A DNA stretch of 64,000 bases from Corynebacterium ciconiae DSM 44920 (GCF_030440575.1 NZ_CP047189.1:310001-374000), one strand, 5' to 3'; counted from the stretch's first letter, positions 54,599 to 63,834 are shown. Notes: generated from the sequence alone by a model not told the origin. Numbers and translations are program-made.

Positions 54599-56065
54599 TT
54601 ACTTCACTCCGTAATCGACGAGGTTCAGGGTCTCGGTGAGGGCGTGGTACTCGGCCACATTGCCGGACCAGTTGTTGATCACCTTGCCATCTTCGTTCTT
54701 GTACCAGGAGGAACAATCAGCAGAGAAGGCGGACTGTTCCAATTCTTGCTGAATCTCGTCGTTGAAGTGGCGCAGCACCTCCGCCTTCACATCCAGCGGC
54801 TGGTCCGGGTGCTGCTGCAGGTGCTCCACAGCCTGGCGGATGTACTTGTTCTGCGCCTCCAGCATGGCCACCACGGAGTGGTGGTTGAGGTTGGTGTTCG
54901 GCCCGTAGAGGATGAACATGTTGGGGTAGCCATCCACCGCCATGCCCAGGTAGGCCTCCGGGGAGTTGCCCCAGCGGTCCCGCAGGTCGGTGCCGCCGCG
55001 GCCGATGATCGCCAGATCACCCTGGAACTCTTGGCTGTAGAAGCCGGTGCCGAAGATGACCACGTCGAACTCGTGCTCCACACCGTCGGTAGTGCGGATG
55101 CCCTTCTCGGTGAAGGACTCGATGGCGGAGGTCTCCAGGTGCACGTTCTCCCGGTTGAAGGTGGGGTAGAACTCGTCCGAACGCAGGATGCGCTTGCAGC
55201 CGAAGGCATAGGTGGGGGTGAGCTTCTTCACCAGTTCCGGATCATTCACCTGGCTGCGCAGGTGCTCTATGGCCTGCTCCACGCCTTCCTCGGCGGCCTC
55301 GGTGCCCTTGCGGGTGCGCTCGAAGCCGGCCTCGCGGGTGTCGTGGATCTCCTGGCGGATCTCCCGGTAGCTGTCCGGGTTCTCCTTGAACTTCTGCTGC
55401 TCCTCCTCAGAGAACACGATCTGGTTGCGGGGCAGGATGTAGTTGGCGGAACGCTGGAACACGGTGAGGTCCGCGGCCACCTTGGCCACCTCGGGCACGA
55501 ACTGCACGGCGGAGGCGGCGTTACCGATGGCGGCCACCTTCTTGCCGCTGAGGTCCACCGAGTGGTCCCACTGCGCGGAGTGGAACATGATGCCGCCGAA
55601 GGCATCCATGTTGGGAAAGTTCGGGATCTTCGGCTTGGACAGCTGGCCCCAGCCGCCCACGAAGGAGCGGCCGTAGTACGCATCGCCCCCGGTGGTGGTG
55701 AACTTCCACACATTCTCCTCGTCGAGCCACTCGGCGCGATCCACCCGCGAGTTCAGCTTGATCTTGTCGTGCAGGTCGAACTCGTCGGCCATGGCCTTGA
55801 GGTAGCCGAGCATCTCGTCGCGGCCGGCGTACATCCGGGACACGCCAAGGTTGAGGAAGTAGCTGTAGCAGTAGATCAGGGCCTGGGTGTCGCAGGCCGC
55901 ACCGGGGTAGTCATTGTCGCGCCACACGCCACCGAGCTCGTCCGCGCCCTCCAGGATGAGGTAGTTGTCCACACCATCCTTGGTCAGCTGGGCGCCCTGG
56001 CCGAGGCCGCCGTAGCCGGCGCCGACGATAATGGCGTCATAGATATGGTCAGTGATCTGAGACAT
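54599..56065 (-). CDS. Baeyer-Villiger-type flavin monooxygenase
   Basis: This is a 488-residue FAD/NADPH protein. The first Rossmann loop is GAGYGG (15-20). The fingerprint F-x-G-x3-H-x3-W-D appears as 'FGGIMFHSAQWD'. The second nucleotide loop is 'IGNAASAVQFVP', where the usual middle Gly is Ala. The class converts ketones to esters or lactones. Neighbours (hydrolase, ADH, aldehyde dehydrogenase) support this, but other N- or S-oxidations are possible. The ATG at 56065 follows an AAAGAGAG stretch; an alternative ATG at 56086 adds seven residues. Confidence 0.8.
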   Translation of the reverse strand: MSQITDHIYDAIIVGAGYGGLGQGAQLTKDGVDNYLILEGADELGGVWRDNDYPGAACDTQALIYCYSYFLNLGVSRMYAGRDEMLGYLKAMADEFDLHDKIKLNSRVDRAEWLDEENVWKFTTTGGDAYYGRSFVGGWGQLSKPKIPNFPNMDAFGGIMFHSAQWDHSVDLSGKKVAAIGNAASAVQFVPEVAKVAADLTVFQRSANYILPRNQIVFSEEEQQKFKENPDSYREIRQEIHDTREAGFERTRKGTEAAEEGVEQAIEHLRSQVNDPELVKKLTPTYAFGCKRILRSDEFYPTFNRENVHLETSAIESFTEKGIRTTDGVEHEFDVVIFGTGFYSQEFQGDLAIIGRGGTDLRDRWGNSPEAYLGMAVDGYPNMFILYGPNTNLNHHSVVAMLEAQNKYIRQAVEHLQQHPDQPLDVKAEVLRHFNDEIQQELEQSAFSADCSSWYKNEDGKVINNWSGNVAEYHALTETLNLVDYGVK

Positions 56066-56126
56066 GAATCTGCTCTCTTTCTCCACTAGTAGATCGGGTG
56101 AACTAGTGGCTCGGGTGGTTGTGGTG

Positions 56127-57452
56127 TTATTCGGCGGTGATTTCGGCGGCCAGGATCTGCAGGCCTTCGCGGAGTAGATCCTCGGGGATCACCAGCGGCG
56201 GCAGGAGGCGGATCACGTTGCCATCAAGGCCGCAGGTGAGGATGAGCACGCCCTGCTGCTTGCAGGCGGCGGCCACCTTGGCGGTGAGCTCGGGGTCCGG
56301 ATCGCCGGCGGAGTTGACCAGCTCGATGGCCACCATGGCGCCACGGCCACGCACTTCGGCTACCACGCCGGTCTCCACCAGCGGCTCGAGTTCCTCACGG
56401 ATGATGGCCTCGATCTCACGGGCGCGGCTGCATAGGTCTAGCTCGCGGATCTGCTCAATGGCTGCCTGGGAGGTGGCGCAGGCCACCGGGTTGCCGGCGT
56501 AGGTGCCGCCCAACGAACCCTGCGGCGGGTTGTCCATGATCTCGGCGCGGCCGGTGACAGCGGAGATCGGCATACCGCCGCCGAGTCCCTTGGCGGTGGT
56601 GATCAGGTCGGGCTCGAGCCCTTCGTGGCAGCTGGCGAACCACTGTCCGGTGCGGGCGATACCGGCCTGGATCTCGTCGATCACGAAGACCACATTGTTC
56701 TCGCGGCACCACTTCTGCAGCGCGGGCAGGAAGCCCTCGGCCGGCTGGATGAAGCCGCCTTCGCCCTGAATCGGCTCGATCACTAGGCAGGCGGTGTCTT
56801 CCGCGCCGATCTGCTGATCAATGACGCGCAGCGTGCGGCGGGCAGCTTCCGCGCCGGAGAGGTGATCGCGCAGCGGGTAGGAGCCGGGCACACGGATCAC
56901 GTCCGGGGCCAGGGAACCGATGCCGGCCTTGTAGGGCTTGTTTTTGGCGGTCATCGTCATAGTCAGGTTGGTGCGACCATGGAAGGCATCGTCGAAGACC
57001 ACCACGCGGTTCTTGCCGGTGTAGTTACGGGCGATCTTCACAGCGTTTTCGATGGCCTCCGCACCGGTGGAGAACAGGGCCGTCTTCTTGGGGAAATCAC
57101 CGGGGGTGATCTCGTTGAGAGTCTCGCATACCTGCACGAATCCCTCGTAGGGGGCGTTGAGGAAGCAGGTGTGGGTGAGGTGCTGCGCGGCCTCGGCGGC
57201 GGCGCGGGCCACCGCGGGGTTGGAGGCGCCCACGCTGGTGACGGCGATACCGGAGGCGAAGTCGATGAAGGAGTTGCCATCGACATCCTGCAGCACGCCG
57301 CCATCTCCATCGGTGATGTAGGCGGGCAGGCCCGGCTGGAGCGCGCGGGCGCAGTTGTCCCCGCGGCGCGCGTCAAGCTCAACGCTGCGCGGCCCGGGAA
57401 TAGCGGTATTGACAACGCGCTGCTGCGGCAGGCGGTAGGTGAGGTCTTCCAT
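56127..57452 (-). CDS. Second GabT-like class III aminotransferase
   Basis: This is a 441-residue PLP aminotransferase and a close paralogue of the gabT product at 26543-27871: the same 'LTYRLPQQR' start, 'STGAEAIENAVKIAR', 'IEPIQGEGGFIQPAEGFLPALQKWC', 'VIDEIQAG' and PLP lysine in 'TTAKGLGGGMP'. Differences such as NH-terminal and 'HEGLEPD' segments suggest a shifted substrate. It lies 62 nt before the BVMO gene and 185 nt after the permease gene, within the cluster. It may act on GABA or on an omega-amino product of the pathway. Confidence 0.8.
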   Translation of the reverse strand: MEDLTYRLPQQRVVNTAIPGPRSVELDARRGDNCARALQPGLPAYITDGDGGVLQDVDGNSFIDFASGIAVTSVGASNPAVARAAAEAAQHLTHTCFLNAPYEGFVQVCETLNEITPGDFPKKTALFSTGAEAIENAVKIARNYTGKNRVVVFDDAFHGRTNLTMTMTAKNKPYKAGIGSLAPDVIRVPGSYPLRDHLSGAEAARRTLRVIDQQIGAEDTACLVIEPIQGEGGFIQPAEGFLPALQKWCRENNVVFVIDEIQAGIARTGQWFASCHEGLEPDLITTAKGLGGGMPISAVTGRAEIMDNPPQGSLGGTYAGNPVACATSQAAIEQIRELDLCSRAREIEAIIREELEPLVETGVVAEVRGRGAMVAIELVNSAGDPDPELTAKVAAACKQQGVLILTCGLDGNVIRLLPPLVIPEDLLREGLQILAAEITAE

Positions 57453-57554
57453 GATCGGCCTCTTTTCTTTCTTGTGATCCGGGAGGGGATAGCGACGGGG
57501 AGGGAAGGGTGAGGTAGAGCGGTAGAGGGGATAGTGGGTGGGAGTGTGCTGGGT

Positions 57555-57566
57555 GCTTATCGACGC
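57555..57566 (+). repeat. Dispersed 12-mer copy 8
   Basis: Exact copy in the spacer between the NCS2-like permease and the aminotransferase gene (TGCTTATCGACGCCCACC in context). Confidence 0.85.
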
Positions 57567-57636
57567 CCACCCGCAGGTGCTTGGCCTTTAGGTGCAGCTG
57601 GGCGGCGGGTGGAACACAACGCCCACGAGGTGGGGA

Positions 57637-59142
57637 TTAGTCATCGGCGCCGTCCTTCGGGGTGTTGTGGTGACCGCGGCGGCGCAGGTGCAGAGACTCG
57701 TCATTGATCTCAGCGAGTTCGGCAAAGTCGGCGTTGGCGTCTGCGAAGCCTTCCTTCTCATCGATCTCGTCGAAGTGGCGGATGGTGCCGTCGCGCTCGT
57801 CCTTGAAGAAGTCGCGGCCGTAGATCACGGCCACCATGAGGATGCCGGCAGCAAAGCCCCACGCGGCCCCCTGGGTGGCGAGCACCCCAGCGGTTACACC
57901 GGCAATGCCCAAGTCCTTCTGGTTCTTAGCTTCCATGATGCCCACGCGCACCGAGACAAAGCCTTGGATGATGAGGGTCAGGGCCAATCCCACCGCCAAG
58001 ATGGGTTCGACGAAGGTGACGATCGGCAGCAAGAGCAGGCCTGTATTGGTGCCCCATCGCAGCGAGCCGGCGCCGCCATAGATGGAGCGCATGGCCCGCT
58101 TGCCCTGCTTGTAGCGCTCCACGATCACCACGTGCATGGCCGCCCAGAGCGGGCCGCACATGGCCACATCGGGGCCGATCACGCTCATCACGGCGTTGCG
58201 GCCGCCGAACAACAGGTGGGCGCGGTTGGGGTTGTACACCACGGCCTCATCGGTGCGCACGTGGTCGGCTTCCTTGAGCACAGCCTCTGCTTGAAGCACA
58301 TCGCCAAAGACCACAATGTAGGCGGCCAGCACTGTCGGGATGGCGGTGATAAACATCATCAACGGCGGGAACCCGAGGCCGAAGACGGTGTAGTCGGACC
58401 ACAGGGTGCCGAAATCGGGAGAGGAGAAGCCCCACTCGATCTCTGGCCATTCGCTCTCGCCCACCAACGGGGCAATGAGCACCGCGGCGAAAATCGAGGG
58501 CAAAATGCCCAAAGAGGCGAGGAAACGCCAGCCCACGGCCTTCTTGCGGAGCTCCGCGAAGCTGCGGGAGTACATGAGGTAGAAGGCGATCAGCGCCGCG
58601 ATGGTGATGGTGATGGGGAAGGCGTGGAAACGGCCGTCATCCTTGAACACACTGATGATCGCGGCGATCCCGGCGCCGAGCACGATGCCGGCCCGAAGCC
58701 CCGAGGGCACCACCTTCACCACCCTGGAGGCCAGACCTGTGACACCGAGGATGATGGCGAAGACACCGAGGGTGAACTGGAAGGAGATCAGCGCCCACAC
58801 TCGCTCGGGTCCCTCCTCAAACTGCTCCACATAGAGAATGAGCAGCGGGATAGCCGGGGTGATCCAGCCAGGGATCACCGGATCGCCGAGCATGTGGTGG
58901 AGCAGATAGAACAGGCCGTTGAGCATCACCACGGCAAGAGCCACCTCGAAGGGCATGCCGAGGGCCTGGGTCATCAGCGGGATCGCGCCCAAGTCCACCA
59001 CGCACATGAACAGTCCCTGTGCGTAGTCCGGCCATTCGATGCGGTAGTGAACAAAGGGCAGACGGATCTGGAAGGGGCCTGCCTTCCAGTGCGGCGACTC
59101 AACGCCAATGCCCTCCTCGGGCTCTGTGTGCTCTGTGCTCAT
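57637..59142 (-). CDS. NCS2-like permease
   Basis: This is a 501-residue protein with about 12 hydrophobic segments and polar ends. The layout ('GLFMCVVDLGAIPLMTQALG', 'ITPAIPLLILYV', 'FPPLMMFITAIPTVLAAYIVVFGDVLQAEAVLKEAD') resembles nucleobase:cation symporter-2 or sulfate-permease-like proteins, but I cannot assign a substrate. It lies 3 nt after the aldehyde dehydrogenase gene, so it should be part of the cluster and may import its substrate. Confidence 0.6.
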   Translation of the reverse strand: MSTEHTEPEEGIGVESPHWKAGPFQIRLPFVHYRIEWPDYAQGLFMCVVDLGAIPLMTQALGMPFEVALAVVMLNGLFYLLHHMLGDPVIPGWITPAIPLLILYVEQFEEGPERVWALISFQFTLGVFAIILGVTGLASRVVKVVPSGLRAGIVLGAGIAAIISVFKDDGRFHAFPITITIAALIAFYLMYSRSFAELRKKAVGWRFLASLGILPSIFAAVLIAPLVGESEWPEIEWGFSSPDFGTLWSDYTVFGLGFPPLMMFITAIPTVLAAYIVVFGDVLQAEAVLKEADHVRTDEAVVYNPNRAHLLFGGRNAVMSVIGPDVAMCGPLWAAMHVVIVERYKQGKRAMRSIYGGAGSLRWGTNTGLLLLPIVTFVEPILAVGLALTLIIQGFVSVRVGIMEAKNQKDLGIAGVTAGVLATQGAAWGFAAGILMVAVIYGRDFFKDERDGTIRHFDEIDEKEGFADANADFAELAEINDESLHLRRRGHHNTPKDGADD

Positions 59143-59145
59143 GGT

Positions 59146-60612
59146 TTAGCGCTCCACCTTCACTCCGAGATACTGCAGGCTGGTGTATTCGTCGAGACCT
59201 TCGGCACCACCTTCGCGTCCCATGCCGGACTGTTTGACGCCACCGAAGGGGGCGGCGGCATTAGAGATCACACCGGCATTAATGCCGAGCAGGCCGAACT
59301 CAAGGCCATCGGAGACGCGCCAGATGCGGTCGATGGACTGGGTGAATAGGTAGGAGGCCAAGCCGTATTCGGTGTCGTTGGCGATCTCGAGGGCCTCCTC
59401 CTCGGTGGAGAAGGTGATGATCGGGGCGATGGGGCCGAAGATTTCCTCCTGGGCGGCCCGGGCGCTGCGGGGCACATCCACCAGCACGGTGGGCTGGTAG
59501 AAAAAGCCCTCTCCCTCGCCGCGCTCGCCGCCGCAGAGCACGCGTGCGCCCTTGTCGGAGGCATCGCGGACGAGCTCCGTCATGGAGTCCACCGCGGCGG
59601 GGTTAATCAGCGGGCCACAGGTGGTGGCGCTGTCCAAGCCGTTGCCTACCTTGAGCTTGTTCATTTCCTCGGCGAGCTTGGTGCCGAATTCCTCGGCCAC
59701 GCTCTCGTGCACCAGGAAGCGGTTGGCGGCGGTGCACGCCTCGCCGATGTTGCGCATCTTCGCCTGCATGGCGCCGGCGACAGCGGCGTCGATATCCGCA
59801 TCCTCGAACACGAGGAAGGGTGCGTTGCCGCCCAGCTCCATGGAGGTACGCAGTACATTCTGCGAGGCCAACTCGAGTAGCTTCTTGCCCACACCGGTGG
59901 AGCCGGTGAAGGAGATCTTCCGCAGACGAGAGTCCTGCATGATCGGGGTGGACACATCGGAGGGCTTCGCGGAGGAGACCACGTTGAGCACCCCGGCGGG
60001 CAGCCCCGCATCCAGCATGGTCTGTGCGAAGTACTGGCTGGTCAAGGGGGTGAGGGCGGCGGGCTTGAGCACCATGGTGCAGCCAGCGGCCACAGCCGGG
60101 GCCACCTTGCGGGAGGCCATGGCCAGTGGGAAGTTCCACGGGGTGATGAGAAGACAGGGGCCCACCGGCTTGCGGCGGGTGATCATCTCGAGGGTGCCCT
60201 CGGGGGCGGGGAAGCTGCGGCCATAGTCGCGCACCGCTTCCTCGGAGAACCAGCGCAGGTACTCATTGCCGTAGGTGACCTCGCCGCGTGCCTCGGCTAG
60301 GGGCTTGCCCATTTCGAGGGTCATAAGGGTGGCGAAGTCCTCGGCGCGCTCGGTGATGAGGTCGAAGGCACGGCGCAGCACCTCGGAGCGGTGCCGAGTA
60401 GAGGTAGCGGCCCACTCTGCGGCGGCCTCGCAGGCGGCGTCGAGTGCAGCACGGGCATCGTCTTGAGTGGCGGAGGCAAGGGTAGCGAGAATCTCGCCAG
60501 TGGCGGGGTTGTGTACATCGAAGGTGCCGCCATCAGAGGCCTCGCGCCACTCAGAGCCGATGAGAAGTCCGGTGGGGACGCGATCCAACAGGGCGCGGAT
60601 GGAGTCAGTCAT
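59146..60612 (-). CDS. Succinate-semialdehyde dehydrogenase-like aldehyde dehydrogenase
   Basis: This is a 488-residue ALDH. Seen are 'ITPWNFPLAMASRKVAPAVAAGCTMVLKPA', 'FTGSTGVGKKLL', 'MELGGNAPFLVF' (general base Glu) and 'GEACTAANRFL' (catalytic Cys). These features are closest to GabD-type succinate-semialdehyde dehydrogenases, which would complete GABA breakdown, but other aldehydes are possible. The ATG at 60612 begins the family fold; a frame to 60762 overlaps the ADH gene. It lies 28 nt after the ADH stop. Confidence 0.8.
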   Translation of the reverse strand: MTDSIRALLDRVPTGLLIGSEWREASDGGTFDVHNPATGEILATLASATQDDARAALDAACEAAAEWAATSTRHRSEVLRRAFDLITERAEDFATLMTLEMGKPLAEARGEVTYGNEYLRWFSEEAVRDYGRSFPAPEGTLEMITRRKPVGPCLLITPWNFPLAMASRKVAPAVAAGCTMVLKPAALTPLTSQYFAQTMLDAGLPAGVLNVVSSAKPSDVSTPIMQDSRLRKISFTGSTGVGKKLLELASQNVLRTSMELGGNAPFLVFEDADIDAAVAGAMQAKMRNIGEACTAANRFLVHESVAEEFGTKLAEEMNKLKVGNGLDSATTCGPLINPAAVDSMTELVRDASDKGARVLCGGERGEGEGFFYQPTVLVDVPRSARAAQEEIFGPIAPIITFSTEEEALEIANDTEYGLASYLFTQSIDRIWRVSDGLEFGLLGINAGVISNAAAPFGGVKQSGMGREGGAEGLDEYTSLQYLGVKVER

Positions 60613-60640
60613 AAATATCGTTGATCTTTCCCGTGAGCTA

Positions 60641-61759
60641 CTAGTCGAACATGATGATCTGGCGCAGTGCCACGCCGTCTTCAAGGGCATCCATGCCCTT
60701 GTTGATGTCCTCCAAGTCGATATAGGAGGAGATGAGGCCTTCGGCCTTGAGCTTGCCGGCACGCCAGAGTTCCTCGTAGCGGGGGATATCCTTGGCGGGA
60801 ACAGCGGAGCCGAGATAGCTGCCGTGGATACGGCGGGCCTCGCCGGTGATCTTCAGCGCGTTGATCACGAGGTCTGCCTCCGGGTGGGGCAGGCCCACGG
60901 TGACGGTCAGTCCGCCCATCTTGGTGATGTCATAGGCCGTCTTTAGGGCGGCGGGATGGCCGGCAGCCTCGACGGTGGCGCTGAAGCGCTTGCCGGATTC
61001 GATGGCCTCCTCGGGCGTCATCACCGAGGTGGCGCCGAGTTCGAGAGCCTTCTCGCGCTTGGACTCCTGCAGATCAATGCCCACGATCTCCTTCACGCCG
61101 ACGGCGGCGGCGGTGATGATGGCGGCCATGCCCACTCCGCCGAGGCCGACCACGGCGATGGTGTCCTCAGGGCTGGGCTTGATCTCGTTGAGGATCGCGC
61201 CGCCGCCGGTGAGGATGGCGCAGCCGAAGATGGCCGCGATATCGGCGGGCACATCCGAGCCGATAGGAACGATGGACTTGGTAGACACCACGGCGTGGGT
61301 GGCGAAGCCCGACACGCCCAGGTGGTGCTGGATGGTTTCGCCATTGCGGGTGAGGTGGCGGGTGCCGGCCAGGAGAGTGCCCTCGTTGTTGGTCTGCGAG
61401 CCCTTCTCGCAGGGGATCATGCCGTCGGTGGCGCAGCCTTCACATTCACCGCAGCGGGGGAGGAAGGTCATCACCACGTGCTGGCCTACCTCGAAGTCCT
61501 CCACCCCGGGGCCGAGTGCCTCGATCACACCGGCAGACTCGTGACCAAGCAGCATGGGCAGTGGACGGGGGCGGTTGTTGTTGACCACCGAGAGGTCCGA
61601 GTGGCACAGCCCTGCCGCGTTGATCTTCACCAAAACCTCTTCAGGCCCTGGCTCGGTGAGTTCCAGCTCTCCGACGGTGATGGGGCGGGACTCAGCGTAA
61701 GGGCGGGGGGCTCCCGAACGCTCAAGCACTGCGCCGCGGATCGTACGTGTAGATGCCAT
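60641..61759 (-). CDS. Zinc-dependent alcohol dehydrogenase
   Basis: This is a 372-residue medium-chain ADH. 'NAAGLCHSDLSVV' (catalytic-zinc Cys), 'LGHESAGVIE' (His-Glu), the four structural-zinc cysteines in 'PRCGECEGCATDGMIPC' and the NAD loop 'VVGLGGVGMAA' are visible. The length and motifs fit the class III-like group of actinobacteria. AAGGAG lies 5 nt before the ATG at 61759. It is the first structural gene of the cluster, downstream of the GAF regulator, and would oxidise an alcohol to a ketone or aldehyde. Confidence 0.85.
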   Translation of the reverse strand: MASTRTIRGAVLERSGAPRPYAESRPITVGELELTEPGPEEVLVKINAAGLCHSDLSVVNNNRPRPLPMLLGHESAGVIEALGPGVEDFEVGQHVVMTFLPRCGECEGCATDGMIPCEKGSQTNNEGTLLAGTRHLTRNGETIQHHLGVSGFATHAVVSTKSIVPIGSDVPADIAAIFGCAILTGGGAILNEIKPSPEDTIAVVGLGGVGMAAIITAAAVGVKEIVGIDLQESKREKALELGATSVMTPEEAIESGKRFSATVEAAGHPAALKTAYDITKMGGLTVTVGLPHPEADLVINALKITGEARRIHGSYLGSAVPAKDIPRYEELWRAGKLKAEGLISSYIDLEDINKGMDALEDGVALRQIIMFD

Positions 61760-61773
61760 GTCCACTCCTTAAG

Positions 61774-61837
61774 TTGTGACCTCGCACTCAAAAAAGTGCT
61801 GTATGTGTGCTACAGGCTACTGAGTTGGGGGTCACAA
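61774..61837. promoter_or_regulatory. Inverted TTGTGACC/GGTCACAA sites upstream of the ADH gene
   Basis: TTGTGACC (61774-61781) and GGTCACAA (61830-61837) are perfect 8-bp inverted arms 48 bases apart, within the 248-base spacer before the ADH start. A GCACT/AGTGC hairpin (61784-61788, 61795-61799) lies in the presumed leader. These are candidate operator sites for the adjacent regulator. Confidence 0.5.
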
Positions 61838-62007
61838 AAGAAGGGGATGTGGGTGTATATTTCTCTACTTTGCTGCGATGGGAGTGGAGAAAACACCATT
61901 TATGGGATGCGGGCTCGTGCTCGACTGGAGCCGCATGCGGGCGAGAATCGGGGGTCGGGTGCCGCTCACGGTCCACCCGTGCCCCACCCCCGTCGGCCTG
62001 AGGAAGG

Positions 62008-63834
62008 CTAGCGCGCTAGTTGCCTGATGCGCAGCGCAAGGTGCACATCGAGGCTGAGGGCGCCGACACTCCAATGGGGGCCCAGCAGGGCATTGATTCG
62101 CTCGAGTCGCTGCCGCGCGGTATTGGGGTGGATAAACAGCTGGTTAGCGGTTTCGGTAACAGAGTGGCCGCATTCCAGATAGGTGTAGGCGGTGGTCTCT
62201 AGTTCGGTGGAGTTGAGCTGGTCGTAATCCACCAGCGGCGCGATGGTGGAGGAGACTAGGGTATCTACGCTGCGCTGATTCGCCCCCAGCACCAGTCCTA
62301 GGGAGCCGAGGTTGGCGGGGGTGATGATCTGGCCGTAGATACCGAGTGCCTTCGCCGCCGCGAGATAATCCATCGCTTGGTCGTGGGCGGTGCTGAATTG
62401 TTCCCGCGCCTGCAGTGCGGTGGCGGCGATCGCGACGCGCTCGGTGCGGGCGTAGGCGCACAACTGGTGCAGGCTTCGCTCCAAGGGCTGATCGGTCTGG
62501 TGTAGTGCGCACATGTGCTCGTCGTGCCAGGTGATGGCCGTGGTCTCCGGCATGAGGGCGTCGATCTCACGGCGGGAGCTATCGCCGTGGGGCGCGTGCA
62601 TCACCACGAAGCTCACCCCGCGGGGCCGCTCAAGGTCCACCCCGGTGAGCAGGTGGAGCCGCCGGATCTCCTCGGGGCCGACGGTACCCAAAGCCACGGC
62701 GTGTACCAGATCGTCCACCTTGCGGGTCGTGGCGGCCAACACGGATTCCTCGAAGGCGTTGAGGGCGCGAAACACCGCGGCGGCGCGGGTGAGTGCGGTG
62801 ATCTCGAACTCGCTGGCCTCTTTCTCAATACCGATGCCGCCCACCACCTGTTGGTTGAACACCACCGCCATGCCGCTGCGCTCTTCAGTAACCACCACGT
62901 CGGTGGTGGCCTCGCAGCGTCGTTGCACAGCGGCGCGGGCGGGGGATAGCTCCGCGGCGGCGTCGGGGGTGTCATCGATAGACCACACCCAGGCGGCGCA
63001 GTCTAGGTGGTGGCTGAGAATATCGGCGATTTGGTGCCGCTGGCTTCTGGAGGTGCGCTGCAGCCGCTGCGCCAGAAGAGACAGCAGCTCGTGATCGATC
63101 TCGGAGAGCCGATGCAGCACGCTGATCCGCTCGGTTTGGCTAGCTTGGGCGGTGGTGAGCTCGGTGACTGAGCGGTGGTGCTGCTCAAGGCGCTGGGTGT
63201 TTTCCAATGCCACCGAGGTGATCGATCCCAGCAACTCTAGAGCGCTGACCTCATCGTGGGTGTATTTCCGCGGGTTACGGTCAGCCACCATGAGCGCACC
63301 GATAGTGCTTCCGCCGATCTCGAGTGGGGCGCCAAGGATCCCACGGATCCCCTCCGCCCGCACCGCGGCATCCACTTCCGGCACGTGTGACACATCGGGG
63401 TCGCGCAGATGATCGCTCGTCCACACCGGGCTTTTAGAGGTGGCTACCAGCCCTAGGACGCCTGTGCCCATGGGCATACTGATGGAGCGAAACTCCTCCG
63501 AGTTCACCCCGGCGGTGACCAAGATGGAGGTGGTAGCCGTCTTCTTATCGTTGAGGCTGATGTAGCACACGTCCGCATTGAGAATGCTGCGCGCCTCATG
63601 CACGATGCTGGAAAACACCGATTCGGTGGCCTCACTGCGATTAAGCATCTGAGACACCCCGAGGATCTCCATGGAGGTGCTGCGCCATTGGCGGTTACGC
63701 ACCATGATCTCTTCGAGCTCGCGTAAGCGGGCCCGCTGCGAGTCCGAAACCCCAGCCAGTAGCGCCTCTGGTACCCGATGGAAGCGCAAGAGGTGGTCGA
63801 GCACCCTATCTACGGCCGTAGCGTCTGCACCCAT
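62008..63834 (-). CDS. GAF-domain PucR/CdaR-type transcriptional regulator
   Basis: This is a 608-residue protein. A GAF domain spans about 55-220 ('ATESVFSSIVHEARSILNADVCYISLNDKKTATTSILVTAGV ... GILGAPLEIGGSTIGALMVADRNPRKY'). A middle region carries helices and probably a PucR-type GGDEF-like linker, and the C-terminal helix-turn-helix (about 550-608) is 'TYLECGHSVTETANQLFIHPNTARQRLERINALLG'. Such GAF/HTH_30 proteins activate aromatic or ketone catabolism genes in actinobacteria. The ATG at 63834 has GGAGG 5 nt upstream, so it is chosen over 63903. It lies just upstream of the ADH gene on the same strand and probably activates the cluster. Confidence 0.85.
   Translation of the reverse strand: MGADATAVDRVLDHLLRFHRVPEALLAGVSDSQRARLRELEEIMVRNRQWRSTSMEILGVSQMLNRSEATESVFSSIVHEARSILNADVCYISLNDKKTATTSILVTAGVNSEEFRSISMPMGTGVLGLVATSKSPVWTSDHLRDPDVSHVPEVDAAVRAEGIRGILGAPLEIGGSTIGALMVADRNPRKYTHDEVSALELLGSITSVALENTQRLEQHHRSVTELTTAQASQTERISVLHRLSEIDHELLSLLAQRLQRTSRSQRHQIADILSHHLDCAAWVWSIDDTPDAAAELSPARAAVQRRCEATTDVVVTEERSGMAVVFNQQVVGGIGIEKEASEFEITALTRAAAVFRALNAFEESVLAATTRKVDDLVHAVALGTVGPEEIRRLHLLTGVDLERPRGVSFVVMHAPHGDSSRREIDALMPETTAITWHDEHMCALHQTDQPLERSLHQLCAYARTERVAIAATALQAREQFSTAHDQAMDYLAAAKALGIYGQIITPANLGSLGLVLGANQRSVDTLVSSTIAPLVDYDQLNSTELETTAYTYLECGHSVTETANQLFIHPNTARQRLERINALLGPHWSVGALSLDVHLALRIRQLAR

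Noticed and set aside
54539..56089. 516-codon frame antisense to the BVMO gene
   Set aside because: Shadow frame; the minus-strand protein has full FAD and BVMO motifs.
57592..59349. 585-codon plus-strand frame over the NCS2-like permease gene
   Set aside because: Very His/Gly/Glu-rich shadow of a hydrophobic membrane protein gene.
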